This document shows, piece after piece, positions 1 through 11,083 of a DNA stretch of 64,000 nt; positions within the stretch are counted from its first letter, which is position 1, and each line of letters starts with the position of its first letter. Source of the stretch: Hyposmocoma kahamanoa (lineage: Eukaryota; Arthropoda; Insecta; Lepidoptera; Cosmopterigidae). The position numbers and the translations under genes are program-made. The stretch is from positions 4,845,215-4,909,214 of the forward strand of contig NW_020653711.1 in NCBI RefSeq assembly GCF_003589595.1, read 5' to 3'. The notes under the pieces are model-generated. The model was not told where the DNA came from. It saw nothing but the letters and a program-made list of their open reading frames with translations, and did no database searches.

Positions 1-149
1 CGATCTATATAGGTGATTTACTTGCAATGGGCTAAAAATAGTGTGAAAAAGCTTTTACACTATCTTTCGCTGTAATTCTAAGAATTCTGAATTTTGTACG
101 TGATGTATCTATAAAAAAGTCGAATTGTGTTCGCTTCTTGGGAGTTGAT

Positions 150-327
150 CATTTTTATTTTATTTTGCACACACTCATAGCCCCGCACTAGGGAACCACA
201 AATTACACCCTAACTCATGAGAGAAATAAATATAGGCCATACAAATATTACTGTCTGTCCGGGAATCGAACCCGGGACCTCTGCGTGGCAGACCAGCAAG
301 GTGCCCGTTCGGCCACAGAGGCAGTTT
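150..327 (-). repeat. tRNA-derived SINE, family A, copy 1
   Basis: On the minus strand a tRNA-like head (A-box-like TGGCCGAACGG, B-box GGTTCGATTCC) is followed by a body ending near the plus-strand text CACACACTCATAGCCCCGC and an A/T-rich tail. The same head plus body recurs at 15881, 24745, 47150, 60625 and 61748, so this is a SINE and not a working tRNA gene. Pol III transcription is expected from the internal boxes (family knowledge). Confidence 0.85.
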
Positions 328-451
328 ACCTTGACCTTTATCTGAGATGACATAACCAACCAGAACAGTGAATAAAAGATTGACAACTGCGTGCTACTTA
401 TTAAAAAGTGTCTCGTAAATAACAGACTATGATGATATTAATAAATGTTTA

Positions 452-723
452 TAAAAAAACCGACCTCAGAAGTTCGTGGACTTACATCACTATTTGCCAA
501 GTTTTATTGAAATCAGTTACCGGAAAGTGCGCAAAACCGGATTCATCTTCTAATTTACCATCCCTAGAAGTGGAATATTTTCTTCAAATTTAAATGGGAC
601 CAATACTGAGGTACCCTCTTTCCAACAAAAAAAAACATAATTGGTTCACAAATGAGTTATCACGTAACATACATACGAAAAGACTACAGTCGGATTGTGA
701 ACTTTTTTTTAAGTTGGTTAAAT
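452..723 (+). repeat. Dispersed lepidopteran-type repeat B, copy 1
   Basis: Runs from AAAAAAACCGACCTCAGAAG to a GAAGTCGGTTAAA-like end, here decayed. It shares blocks such as TGGAATATT, TTTAAATGGGACCA and TACTGAGGTAC with the copy at 2869-3576. It serves as the uninterrupted reference that defines the insertion point of the element at 2958-3469. A short open frame inside it is not gene-like. Confidence 0.7.
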
Positions 724-840
724 ATGCGAATCATCTACGTAAAGATAAGAAAAAAGCATATATTCCTGCAATCTTCTTCAATGGAAGAAACCTATTAGCA
801 TGATTTGAGTCCGTTTGATCGAATATTTATTTTTGTTCAC

Positions 841-926
841 ATACCTACTGAGGGAGGAGGAGGAGGGGAGGCCTATGTTCAGCAGTGGACGTCTTCCGGC
901 TGATATGATGATGATGACATCAACTG
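841..926 (+). repeat. RTE-like LINE 3' tail with ATG microsatellite
   Basis: GGCCTATGTTCAGCAGTGG followed by a GATGATGATGA run is the 3' end of a lepidopteran LINE that terminates in (ATG)n repeats. Related tails lie at 7465-7515 and 44735-44803. Only the terminal ~85 bases are present, as expected for severe 5' truncation. Confidence 0.6.
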
Positions 927-1167
927 ATAATAATTCCGAATCTCGTGATAATAATTATCAATGTTATCATAGGGATTAGGATAAAATATGTAATGGCTTT
1001 TCCCAAGTTAATTGGGTGTTAGAAAGGGTCGAGTGTAATAAAAGTGAATAAGATGTTATAGAGAATAACGTCCATTTATTTGGAAATATTTACGTTAATG
1101 ATTTAAGACAAAAGCTTGCAGTTATAATAATTTAGTGGCCTTGCGGGGTCTAACGGAGAAATTTAAG

Positions 1168-1391
1168 TATCTATTTACACATGTATTTCCCCATCAGATC
1201 ATTTTGTGTCATCATTTTTCTTTGTTTCAGCGAAGATATTGACATTATCGTCAATCTATTTATAGGTGCCACAACTAGTTATGGGAAATACATAATGTAT
1301 CTATGGACACACATATTTCCCCATCGGAATCTCGTGTCGCCTTTTTTCTTTGTTTCAGCGAAGATAATGACATCATCCTCAACCCATTAAT
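1168..1391 (+). repeat. Two-unit direct duplication, ~131-bp period
   Basis: Two diverged tandem units start near 1168 and 1299. Each has TATTTCCCCATC, then a pyrimidine tract ending TTTCTTTGTTTCAG, then CGAAGATA and a CATTAT/CATCAT stretch. The tract resembles a 3' splice site in both units. No coding exon follows. Confidence 0.6.
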
Positions 1392-1589
1392 ACTATACTA
1401 TACGTGGTCCTCTCTCAGGCGCGGGTTTAGGCAATGTGATGGTGATGTCAATGTTTAGGAGCTTCACGCGTTTTCCAAGGGTTATGAGCCTTTTTCGACG
1501 TGCTAGTTTCATCACGATGTTTTCGATCGCCGAAAAGCTCGTGGTAAATTTTAAATTAAATTTCACACATAAGTTCCGTGAAACTTCGA

Positions 1590-1682
1590 AGTGCGAGTGA
1601 AGCGCGAGTGCGAGGGATTTGAACCCACGGCCTCTGAAAAAGTGAAACCATTAGGCTACCGAGAAAGCTATTGACACACTTT
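1590..1682 (-). repeat. tRNA-like SINE head (unassigned)
   Basis: The minus strand reads TAGCCTAATGGTTTCA (A-box-like) and GGGTTCAAATCCC, a perfect B box. Acceptor-stem pairing is poor and no anticodon loop is convincing, so it is read as a tRNA-derived repeat, not a gene. Confidence 0.45.
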
Positions 1683-1699
1683 TTACTTGGTGTATCAGC

Positions 1700-2289
1700 C
1701 CACCTAATAAGGTGTCTTCAAAAAACTTTAGTACACATATACCATGATTGCCACTCCTGGATGCAGGGTTGGTAATTGCAATACTTAGAGTAATTTACCT
1801 CAGTTACAAAACACCGAGAAATTTTCTGATGATTGTATTGATTAAGATTTTAATAGGAATTGCTCGTAGCTCTGCAGTTATAGGGTTCGTTTGTGAGTGT
1901 TAGTTATTTCGTCGTTTCAAATTAATATCTCCTATGTGTTAAAAGTAACTATCATAGAAAAACGAAAAAGAGTTCTCCTGTAAAAGTTTCGTGCAGAGTA
2001 TGACATATATGAGGTTTTAAATTTGTAACGACGATTTATGGGTTCATTTATTTTATAATATTAAATATCTTTATTTCAGACCACTGGATCCATAAATTTG
2101 TTATTTACATTTTACTTAGGGACTACGTTACTAAATAAAACACTGAAGTTTGTTGTTTTGTTGTCTGTCGGTAAAAATTATCTTTTGCTAATAAGGCACC
2201 CGAAGGAAGTTGCGCATAACGGGGGATTCATATCTCCCCGCCACAGTCTTCTACAGTCTACAGGTAATATATTTTTGTCTTTAAATAAA
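1700..2289. other. Non-coding, no recognised feature
   Basis: AT-rich sequence. A 66-codon open frame at 2098-2298 has no recognisable domain. Confidence 0.5.
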
Positions 2290-2294
2290 TTAAA

Positions 2295-2590
2295 ATGAAA
2301 ATGTCCCAATTCAGGTACGCTTCATACGAACTAAAATGTGTCACAAATTTAAAAACATTTTTATCAGCCTATTACGGGTATGCGTTTACTTCGTTCAATT
2401 ACGGTTTGATACTATGGGGAAACAGGAATAGTACCCGGGTGAATGATTTCCTTATTCTACAGAAAAGTGTGTATGTATCGTCACGAATATCAAAAGATGG
2501 AATCTTGTAGACCACATTTAAAAAAATTACAAATATTAACCCTGCCTTTTATCTATATATTTGAAATGGCTAAATTTATAACAAAAAAAC
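2295..2590 (+). pseudogene. LINE reverse-transcriptase C-terminal remnant
   Basis: One frame gives FNYGLILWGN and LILQKS, the usual post-RT motif of jockey/CR1-type LINEs (YGIxxWG ... QK). After a frameshift near 2498 the next frame gives SCRPHLKKLQILTLPFIYI, which matches the block that follows in such proteins. The fragment is short, truncated on both sides and frameshifted, so it is non-functional. Clade assignment is by motif only. Confidence 0.7.
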
Positions 2591-2957
2591 TGTGAATTAT
2601 TTATTAGTGCCGTACCCACTTCTTTAAGATCATTTAGACATAAGGCTCAACTTACATTGGCGCAGAGCCGAAGCATCGCGTCGCGTCAACAACAACGCCT
2701 GGCGACACGCGACGACGCATGTTAAGCTTTTCGCAAAGTACTTAGTGTACTTTGCGGCATGTATTAGAATAGTCAGTTTTATAATGCAATAAAATTCAAT
2801 ATAAACTATCGAGTACCTAAGAAATGAGACAAATTACGGAACTTGCACTAAAATCAGGACAGAGTATTAAAAAAACCGACCTCAAAAGTCATTCATCCCC
2901 TAGTTTGCCACACTTAAAGGTGGAATATTATCTTTAAATTTAAATGGGACCACTACT

Positions 2958-3469
2958 CTGCCGTCCCTATGCGGCTAAGTGTCAAAATATTTTTTTGAGA
3001 TATTTTAAAAACCATGACCCAGTTTTAGAATATTGAAATTATAATTATCAATACAAAGATCGAACACTCAGAAAAAACACTCAGAAAAAATTCCTTCGAT
3101 CCGGTCGGATTGTTGGTATACCGTGCCAGACGCTATACCAACTAAGCCACGGAACGAACCAACGGACCTCACGAATTTTTCTATGTGCTTGCGTCGTGTC
3201 TTTGTACTTGGTCTTTCAATGACTTTTTAGTCGTAGCGCCATCTATGACAAATCTTTGACAGTTTTATCACCCAGTTAGTACCTTTACAGCTACCAGTCC
3301 TGGCGAGAGATGTCGCTATTCACTGTATTAATTAAATTTTTTATTGAATGGATATTTAATTATTTTTTGTGAAATTACTCCACTAGATTGTTATAATTCT
3401 ATTTCTTGCTATTTGAAATGGATATTTGACCATTTGTCACTTAGCCACGTTTTAGTCAGTGGACGGCAG
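2958..3469. mobile_element. 512-bp TIR element with TACT target duplication
   Basis: Ends are CTGCCGTCC (left) and GGACGGCAG (right), perfect 9-bp inverted ends. A second inverted block GGCTAAGTG / CACTTAGCC lies inside. TACT flanks both sides (2954-2957, 3470-3473), and copy 1 of repeat B shows the empty site with a single TACT. It carries no transposase and holds a tRNA-like SINE core, so it is non-autonomous. The superfamily is not certain. Confidence 0.75.
3085..3255 (-). repeat. tRNA-derived SINE, family B, copy 1
   Basis: The minus strand carries CCGTGGCTTAGTTGGTATAG, a perfect A box, then GGATCGAAGGAATTTTTTC and GTGTTCGATCTTTGTATT. The same order occurs at 9050-9275 and partly at 58625-58735. 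It lies within the 512-bp TIR element, either as a nested insertion or as part of it. Confidence 0.7.
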
Positions 3470-3589
3470 TACTGAGGTACGCTCGTTCCAACAAAAAAAG
3501 AATGATTTAAATCGGTTCACATACATAAAAAACATACAATCGAACTGAGAACCTCTTCCTTCTGAAGTCGATTAAAATAAAAAGTATTA

Positions 3590-5325
3590 CTAATTGACAA
3601 ATGATTATAACAAATGATTTGAGTTATGATGAAAAAAAAATATATTGACAAACTTACGTAGTTATTTGTTTAAATTTAATTGTTGTGTTGTTTTATGTAT
3701 TTAACGAAGACAAATGATGGATGATTGACGTGTTATTTTAACCTAAACTGATTATTTTATTATTATATTTTGTAATGTATAAAATAATGTAAGCATAAAA
3801 GTAGCGACTAAATGCCATAACTCTACGAAGTGACACAGAAATAAGTAATTGCCTAATGGAACTTGTATTGTTGTGACTTGAATTTTAAATAAATAAATAA
3901 AGAGAAGCCCGAAAATTTCAACTTTTCGTTTGACAACACAAACACCGAGATTTTGCAGAGAAACAAAGGTATTTCACGTTGTCACCAATTAGAAAATGAT
4001 ATTGATAATCCAGAAACTGGCAATCTTAAAATCTTAAGTAATTGAACCCAAAGAAAAAACAATACACATTTGCTAGGCAAAAAAAATCCCTATTTCTGCT
4101 AGAGTTACCTCCGCATATCACACGGTAGCATTAATATTCTAACCGCCCTTTTCTACTTAGATGATTTTTGCCACTATTGGCGGCACCATATTTGCCCTTA
4201 TTTTCCTTAAGGTAAAAATGGAAAGGTAAAAGTGCCAAATATATTTCTTGGCAAGGATTGGTGCTTATAAGGGTGTACCTTGAATAATACTCGACTTAGT
4301 GTAAACAAGGGAACATGTTATATATACATTATACATTTTTTCTGCTATTAATATAATATACCATATCATAAAGGCGGTTTTGTTCTGAATCAAAATTCTA
4401 CTGTCTATGGTATTCGCTACGGAACTGAAAAATTTCATTAAAATTCTGTACAGAAAACTATAACGAGTTTCAAAAAAAGAAAGTCGTATTTTTAATAATT
4501 AAAATATCAATTAGGCCGCTACTCAAGCGCTATACTGCCTCCTGATTGGTTAAATTGACCTCCAAGTCTTGCAACCGGGCCATAAATCTAAAAAATGTAT
4601 TGGTACATGTGTATGCGGTACTTAGCCAGTTCTATTATATCGTCTGTTCGGCTTTCGTCATAATATATGAAAAGGCTGTATGGTGGAACCTTTGGTAGAC
4701 AAAGTGTTAATATTTAGTTAGTTAATAAATGAGTTAATATTTATTTAAAAAAAATAGCGTTTCTTGTCGTGGGTTACTAACAAAATAAACAATAAATATT
4801 GGTTCTGTTTCATTATTTTATTTACTCGTAGAAAAAGTATTACTAACCTAACCTAAACAGGGTTCTCGACTTTAGGAACCCTCATTATGCAACGATTGCA
4901 TAAAATACTATTAATTTAAATAAGAAAGAATGTAGGGTGGTGGGACCAAAGATCCACATTTTAAAGTAAGACACATCTTTAAAGAAGGATGGCATAAGCT
5001 GACCCAAAATCAACGAAGTGCCGTTCATGGACTTCGCTTGTATGATTTTACGTTTTAGCTTATGCCTAGTTATCAATATATTTTTGTATATTTTTGGAAG
5101 TCGGTAATAAAGAAATTGCAAGACAATATATTTTAGAATAGGTGCAAGAACACAACGCAATTAATTCATTTCTACAATAGATTAGGTAACGTTCTTGTAT
5201 GTACGTTTAATTTTAAGAATGATTGAATGTTTACCTACCTAAGTATTGGTTATTTTAAAGTACACATTAAAGCTATAAAATACCCAATCCAATAATCAAT
5301 TAAACAAATAATGATAAACATATAA
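3590..5325. other. Non-coding AT-rich stretch
   Basis: No gene recognised. It holds short TTAGG-like text (CCTAACCTAA near 4850) and a 91-codon minus-strand open frame (4885-5160) without recognisable domain or codon character. Both are treated as chance. Confidence 0.45.
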
Positions 5326-5328
5326 TGA

Positions 5329-5527
5329 CTTTCGAAAGGTGCTGGTAGAGGTACTTGTGAAATTACAGGGACTTGTCAACTTGTGTCTCAGGGTGTCGGG
5401 CGCAACGGCAGCACCCTCTGATCTTTGTGATATAAAGTTCTGAGTGGCACTGCAACTGTTATGAACAGGCGTGTCGCTTACCGCCAGGCGCACGGTTTGT
5501 TCGTCCCATAACTTAGTATTATAAAAA
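5329..5527 (+). repeat. Repeat C, copy 1 (5' truncated)
   Basis: Contains GTGAAATTACAGG, TGTCAACTTGTGTCTCAGGG, GAGTGGCACTGCAACTGTTA and an end at AGTATTATAAAAAA. This ~290-bp A-tailed repeat occurs at least 14 times in the window, in both orientations. Confidence 0.85.
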
Positions 5528-5597
5528 ACCGACTGACTCTACAAACATAAGTTTATATTTTCATTAAATTCACTCTAGGGTACCACTACTTTATTTC

Positions 5598-5686
5598 CCA
5601 AATTGGTCCTCCCGGATATCAAACCTGGGACTTTCTTATCCAGCGCACATAATGCAAACCAATTAGCCATCGAGATCCTTAAAAAA
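5598..5686 (-). repeat. tRNA-derived SINE head, family S, copy 1
   Basis: The minus strand reads GATGGCTAATTGGTTTGC, then GCTGGATAAGAAAGTCCCAG and a B-box-like GGTTTGATATCC. Related heads are at 53285-53350 and 59385-59465. Decayed. Confidence 0.55.
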
Positions 5687-6284
5687 TAGACCTAAGGTAT
5701 AGGCATATTTTTGAAAATGCACAGCTATAAACATTAAAATACTCTCTAAATAATAAAAAAGGTTCTGTGACATATCTGTATACAGTTATATTTCCCAGTC
5801 AATATTGACTTAAAGCACATCGTTATCGTCGTATAACTTTTCATTCTTTAATGTTTTATGTATAAGCTTCATTTCAAGTTTTCTGAACAGAAGGAGTCGG
5901 GACCCCCATAATTTTCAATCGGCGCCCTAAATATGTTATATACAAGATAGTGGGATCCATGAATAAGAATGAACCCTATTTTTCATACATAAAGGTTTTA
6001 TTATCTGTATCCGAAAGGTTCCGTTATTTTTTTAACATTTTTTTTGTGATGTGCCTGTTTATTTATGAACAGATTTTCATGTATTGTTTTTTGAGTCGAG
6101 AAAAAACTACATGACATACCTGACAGGTGTCAAAGATTTTAAATTTACCTGCATACTTATTGATATTGGCAAAATCATCGATTATTTCGTTATATAAATA
6201 AATAAATAATAAATAAATCGTTTATTCCAAAAAAAAGTACATTTGGCTACAAATTCAAAGCCCGCCAAACTGCAGAGTTTATTG

Positions 6285-6485
6285 GCGGATGTAACATTTG
6301 TATGGCGAGCGGCTAGTGAGTGGAATTATTCCTTGCCTGCAGAATTGTTCCCCGAACGCTATAACTTGGGAGTTTTCAAGGCGAGACAGAATAGGCGTTA
6401 TATATTTAGGTGTGCATGCTATATCCTCGGCCTCTTCGTCACTTTCCATCAGGTGTGATGGAGGTCAAATGCGCACTTATTTTTA
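6285..6485 (+). pseudogene. LINE 3'-terminal coding remnant
   Basis: The frame contains ASEWN and ELFPERYNLGVFKARQNR, the end of a jockey/CR1-like ORF2 (EWNxLPxxLFPxxYNLxxFK), followed by the 3' UTR block CACTTTCCATCAGGTGTG that also occurs at 32936. Just upstream (6185-6225) an AAAT-type microsatellite and ATCGTTTATTCC mark another, opposite LINE tail. Frameshifted and truncated. Confidence 0.65.
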
Positions 6486-6540
6486 ATATTTTATATTATA
6501 TATATTAGAATAAATGCGTTTAAATCTATCGGAAAGCGTC

Positions 6541-6763
6541 TTTTTTTATAATATCGAGTAACAGGATCTCAGGGGCTCTGCTACTGCGCCTGTCACCCTG
6601 ACACATAAGTTGACAAGTCCCATATGCCCGTAATTTCACCAGCACTCTTACCCTTCCAAACCGGAACGCAGTAATGCTCACATTACTGCTTGGCGGCAGA
6701 AAGAGGTAAGGTGGCAGTACTTCCTTAGACGAACACTTTCACAAGGAGCTCTGCTGCTGTTAT
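6541..6763 (-). repeat. Repeat C, copy 2
   Basis: Reverse orientation. Shares CATAAGTTGACAAGTCCCAT, TTTCACCAGCAC and GGAGCTCTGCTGCTG with the family. Confidence 0.85.
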
Positions 6764-7155
6764 ATAGTTATGGATATTTATTTGTGTCAGTATGAACCGA
6801 GTGTCTCCCGCGATGTACCAACCACCGCAAATGGCCGTACATTTCTGTCTTTGAGCTTAGCTCTTTCCACGTTCCCCTTTCGACAGTAGTGACGTGGTTT
6901 TAAAATACACTATGTATAATAACAACGCGAAGAACCATACTTTCCCCGTCTTTTCTATTTTGCAATTGACGTTGAGATTTAAAGAAACGAACAAGACAAT
7001 GATAGTGGAAAAATTCCAAGTGATAAATTACCTTTCGTGAATGTTTAGTACGTACCACACTTACATCTCGATAACGGTAAAGCTTGAAGGGTCATAGCTC
7101 TGTGCAGCAAAAATGTGTGAAGTCCCCTTGGATTACCACACTATGATATACCATA
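6764..7155. other. Non-coding, no recognised feature
   Basis: No coding signal or repeat match recognised. Confidence 0.4.
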
Positions 7156-7159
7156 CCAA

Positions 7160-7450
7160 ACTTAGCAGCAGTAGAGCTTCTTTTGAAAGAGTTCGTCCAC
7201 GAAAATACTGTCACCTTACCTATTTTAGTTACCTTTACTGCGTTCCGGTTTAGAAGGGTTAAGGGTGCTGGTGAAATTACAGGCACTTGTCAACTTATGT
7301 CTCCGGGTGATGGGCGCATTGGCAGTGCCCCTCAGATCTTTGTGATTTAAAGCTCTGAGTGGCACTGCAACTTTTATGGACAGGCGTAGGCTACACGCCT
7401 TCTGGCGCAAGACTTGTTTTCCCGTCACTTCATATTATATAAAAAAAAAT
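7160..7450 (+). repeat. Repeat C, copy 3
   Basis: Starts AGCAGCAGTAGAGCTTC and ends at TATTATATAAAAAAAA. Only about 400 bases separate it from copy 2, which is opposite in orientation. Confidence 0.85.
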
Positions 7451-7464
7451 ACTATGACCATTTA

Positions 7465-7515
7465 CTTATGGGGAACCCGTGCCCAGCAGTACAACGATGA
7501 TGATGATGATGCAAT
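7465..7515 (+). repeat. LINE 3' tail with GATGATG microsatellite
   Basis: GGGGAACCCGTGCCCAGCAG followed by (GAT)n resembles the RTE-type tails at 841 and 44735. Confidence 0.45.
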
Positions 7516-7638
7516 TATCTGTGTAGTGTGTATTACAATAATAATAATATTAATACCTATTTCCGATAAAAAACAGTCCATGTTTTGTTAGTATACAATC
7601 ATAATTCTTATTTATTAGTGTTAGTAATACATTTCAAT

Positions 7639-8243
7639 TTAATGTTTATGTAGGCTCAGCCAATGTACACACACTAGGCTATCCCACCTGTGTGTGACCA
7701 TATTCAGAATGTTGTTGGGCCCGTCACGCACACGGAGCAGCGTGGAAGCGCAGCTCTTCCGTATTATGTCGTGGAAGCCATCCACCCGCACCGCGCAGAA
7801 CATGCCGGTCGCGCTACAGCGGCGCCCCAGCCCCATCAGCACCCTGAACGCGTAGTCGTATTGTACGCGCAGAGCGCTATATGCCCTTCGCGTGTAACTG
7901 ACCCACAGGCCGCACATGTAGAAGGACTGACAGAAAGCTTTAAAAGCGTCGTCTTTTGTACAACGTGCAAACCTGCGAGCCAGCATATTGCACCGGACAG
8001 ACAGCGCCCTGCGTTTCCTCTCCAGATTCAAGTCGTCACTCAGACCTTCAGTGACCCAGTGACCCAGATACTTATGCTGACTAATCTGTTAAGTGAAGTA
8101 CCAGCTAGTGTAATTGACGGTAGTGTGTAAAAGGTCTGCTTACCAGCCTTCATTACCATCATTTCATTCTTGGGCGCATTATATCTGAATTCATGGGTCT
8201 TAGCGTATTTTTCACAAAATGACAAACATGCATGAGGATGCAT
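7639..8243 (-). pseudogene. LINE reverse-transcriptase C-terminal fragment
   Basis: Two minus-strand frames together read as the region after the RT catalytic core of a non-LTR retrotransposon. The upstream frame (8040-8243) gives KNEMMVMKAGKQTFY and a frameshifted match to a YLGHWVTE-type block. The downstream frame (7639-8031) gives NMLARRFARCTKDDAFKAF, FYMCGLWVSYTRRAYSALRV and FRVLMGL. The missing core, the frameshift near 8035 and the absence of the FADD box show a dead fragment. A second, shorter copy of the YSALRV region lies at 8331-8385. The clade is not certain (RTE-like is my best guess). Confidence 0.75.
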
Positions 8244-8330
8244 GCTTCACATTTTGTGAGATCGAGGGATCTTAGCCTCATGACGTCGATCGATGACTCA
8301 GCATAACCATATCTTCAGCGTAAATGTTGT

Positions 8331-8386
8331 ATTGTACGCGCAGAGCGCTATGTGCCCCGTGTAACTAACCCACAGGTTGAACGTTG
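8331..8386 (-). repeat. Short duplicate of the LINE fragment
   Basis: TGTACGCGCAGAGCGCTATG and TAACTAACCCACAGG repeat positions 7862-7910, so a second piece of the same LINE family landed here. Confidence 0.65.
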
Positions 8387-8735
8387 TTGTATTGCAAACA
8401 GACCAAAAATGAATCCAGCACTACCTTAAGCCTATGATTGGCATAAAAAATCCGTGCCAATACCACACAGTATTTTTATAGCAAATAAAAAGGTTCCTTT
8501 ATGAAAAATTTATCCAGTAATATTGTGTTTTACCGCCGACCACAGTCGTTCAACCTCCATAAACTGTTGTCGACAGAAATAATAGCCGTTGTTGTATGGT
8601 AATACAGAGTAAACAGAATAACAGCAAGTCTTCTTATACACTAACCACTTAACCATCGTTGGCACACCACACCGTGCCAATAAAGGAAATGAAGCTACGG
8701 AATTATTTCTGGAGATGTTTTTTTAAGTAGCAGTA
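8387..8735. other. Non-coding, no recognised feature
   Basis: Nothing recognised. Confidence 0.4.
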
Positions 8736-8736
8736 G

Positions 8737-9030
8737 AGCTTCTTGTGAAAGAGTTTGTCCAGGGAAGAACTACAACTTTACCTATTTCTTCCGCCTCTCT
8801 ATTTCGTAAGTAATATTGAGCATTACTGGCGTTTCTGTTTTGCTGTAATTACGGGCACATGGGACTTTCAACTTATTTCTCTGGGTGACAGGTGCAGTGG
8901 TAATGCCCCTCTGGTCTTTGCGGTTTAAATCTCTGAACGGTATTGCAACTATTATGTATAGGCGTGCAGCTTATTATCAGGTGCATCATTTATACGTCCC
9001 ATCTCTTGGTATTATAGAAAAAAAAACTTG
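8737..9030 (+). repeat. Repeat C, copy 4
   Basis: Starts AGTAGCAGTAGAGCTTCTTG and ends at GTATTATAGAAAAAAAA. It is immediately followed by SINE B copy 2. Confidence 0.85.
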
Positions 9031-9049
9031 AAAAACCAAACACAAAGAC

Positions 9050-9275
9050 ACGACAACAAGCTCATAGAAAAATTCGTGAGGTTCGCTAGTTCGTTCCGTG
9101 GCTTAGTTGGTATAGCGTCTGGCACGGTATGCTAGAAGACGTCGGTTCAAATCCGGCCAGATCGAAGGAATTTTTTCTGAGTGTTCGATCTTTGTATTAA
9201 TAATTATAACAAACTAGTGGAGTAATTTCGCAAAAGATAATTGAATATCAATTCAATAAAAAAAAACTTGTCAAA
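9050..9275 (+). repeat. tRNA-derived SINE, family B, copy 2
   Basis: Contains A box TGGCTTAGTTGG and B box GGTTCAAATCC with GATCGAAGGAATTTTTTCTG downstream, then an A/T tail ending CAATAAAAAAAAAC. The tRNA-like part is at about 9097-9168. The spacing and conserved boxes fit a Pol III promoter. Confidence 0.75.
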
Positions 9276-9279
9276 ATCA

Positions 9280-10505
9280 ACTTAATGGGATGGAATATCT
9301 TTTAAACATCTCATTGGCAGTTCATTTCAAAAAGAGTTAACATTGCGACAGTGCAGACGCTAACGTCTGCACTATTACACTAATGTGACTGTTGGCTGAT
9401 TGGGTACAGTTATTTCACTGCGTACATGTAAGATCAGGCAATGTATTTATGCTATAGTTGCATAGCAAACAACGCTAATCAAGTCATAAATTGACTATTT
9501 AATTTTTAAATGTTACATGAGACAAGATAGCACTTGAATGTATTGACATTCAAGTATACCATATACCACATATAATATACCATTTTTATTGAAAAATGGT
9601 ATATTATTGTTAATCCATAAATAGAGAATCTATTACCGAGAAACATTTGAAATAATGTATCTAAATATAATGTAATATAATAAATGTAAAGGTCAATGCA
9701 ATGTATACAATAATATACCCAGTTTTACTAGATTTCAAATCACTAGAAATGATGAGCGGTGTTTTTGGTAAGCAACGATATTAAGAAACTTTCCACCTGG
9801 TGAATTGTGTTTTAAATACCATAAAATCGTCTTTCCATTTATGCTTATACTAATCTGCTATCTCAAAATAGTAAGAGGCTCAACATCAGGAAAAAGATCA
9901 CTTACTTTATATTTTGTATACTGTACTAGGAGTAAGAACGATTTATATGAAAACTTTGGCTTAACGAAGGCCATTTGATTTTAATTATTCACCAGTTTCG
10001 GCCTTCCTCTGGTTTGTTTATAGTTATTGCTCCTACATTCAATTACTGCGGTAAATCAATTTATTTGAACAAGTTCGCTTAATCTATTTTGATACCTGCA
10101 TATCTCTCTAAATAATTCGACATCTCAGTCGCAAACCTTAAAAAAATAAAAATAGAATATTATACAAAAAAAATATTCCTGTTCTTTTATATTATTGGAT
10201 TACTAATTGTGACAGTAGATTGTTAGAAGTAGGGGTAGTTTAGTAAGGGTGTAAAAGGATCCATTTTGGATCAAAGATCAAGGAGCAAACGGTATTTACA
10301 GTACAAGTGCTATAATCAGTGATGAAATATGGTACATTTAACTAACCTTAATGGAACTAATATTAGATACTTGGGCAGTTTGATAACCAATGACTCTAGA
10401 TTTACAGACGCCAGCCAAATCAAGCTACACATTCACGTATCTTGTTCCGTTGCACTAGAGGCGATATTCGAACAAAAGTGTATAAGTTTGACGTGCTGTT
10501 GATTT
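9280..10505. other. Non-coding, with one perfect hairpin
   Basis: No gene recognised. At 9577-9608 AATATACCATTTTT pairs perfectly with its inverse across a 4-base loop. The rest is unremarkable AT-rich DNA. Confidence 0.5.
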
Positions 10506-10511
10506 TACTTT

Positions 10512-10787
10512 AGTAGCAGTAGAGCTCCTTGTGAAAGAGTTCGTCCAGGGAAATACTGCCACCTTACCTATTTCTGCCGCCAAACAGTAATGTCAGCATT
10601 ACTGCGTTCCGGTTTTGAAGGTAAGGGTGCTGGTGAAATGACAGGCACAACGGACTTATTAACTTATATCTCATGGTGACGAGCGCAGTGGCTCAGGTCT
10701 TTGCGATTTAAGGTTATGAGTGGCACTGCAACTGTTATGGACAGGCGTGTAGCTTACCATCAGGCGCACGATATTATAATATAGTTT
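10512..10787 (+). repeat. Repeat C, copy 5
   Basis: Full-length plus-orientation copy ending at GATATTATAATATAG. It meets copy 6 tail-to-tail. Confidence 0.85.
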
Positions 10788-11083
10788 TTTTATGACATCA
10801 AGTGACAGGACGAACAAGTAGTGTGCTTGGTGTTAAGTTACACGCCTGTACATAACACTAGTAGTGCCAATTACAGGGCACATATCTTAGGTGCACTGCC
10901 ACCGCGCCAGGCACCCTGAGATATAAGTTGACAAATCCAATGTGCCTGTAATTTCACCAGCACCCTTGCCCCTCCAAATCGGAATGCAATAATGCTCACA
11001 TTAGTGCTTGTCGACAGAAATAGGTGAGGCGGCAGTATTTCCCTGGACGAACTCTTTTACAAGGGGTTCTACTGCTACTGAAT
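10788..11083 (-). repeat. Repeat C, copy 6
   Basis: Reverse copy from TTTTTTTATGACATCAAGTG to GGTTCTACTGCTACTG. With copy 5 it forms a ~570-bp tail-to-tail inverted pair. Confidence 0.85.

Larger units (their letters stand above)
2869..3576 (+). repeat. Repeat B, copy 2, split by an insertion
   Basis: Starts with AAAAAACCGACCTCAAAAG and ends CTGAAGTCGATTAAA, the typical end of this repeat. It is interrupted between 2958 and 3469 by a TIR element. Joining across the break gives the same local order of blocks as copy 1 (GGGACCA ... TACTGAGGTAC). Confidence 0.75.

Noticed and set aside
252..325. tRNA-like sequence that could be called a tRNA gene
   Set aside because: It recurs with a shared 3' body at six places, so it is a SINE head; the stems are imperfect.
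4847..4860. TTAGG-type telomere repeat
   Set aside because: Only two units here and imperfect text near 42455; too short to be telomeric.
6181..6240. AAAT-type microsatellite as an independent feature
   Set aside because: Better explained as the tail of a LINE on the opposite strand.
7690..8130. 146-codon plus-strand frame
   Set aside because: Antisense shadow of the LINE RT fragment on the minus strand.
9097..9168. tRNA-like sequence with good A and B boxes
   Set aside because: Same body also at 3085 and 58615; SINE family, and no convincing anticodon arm.
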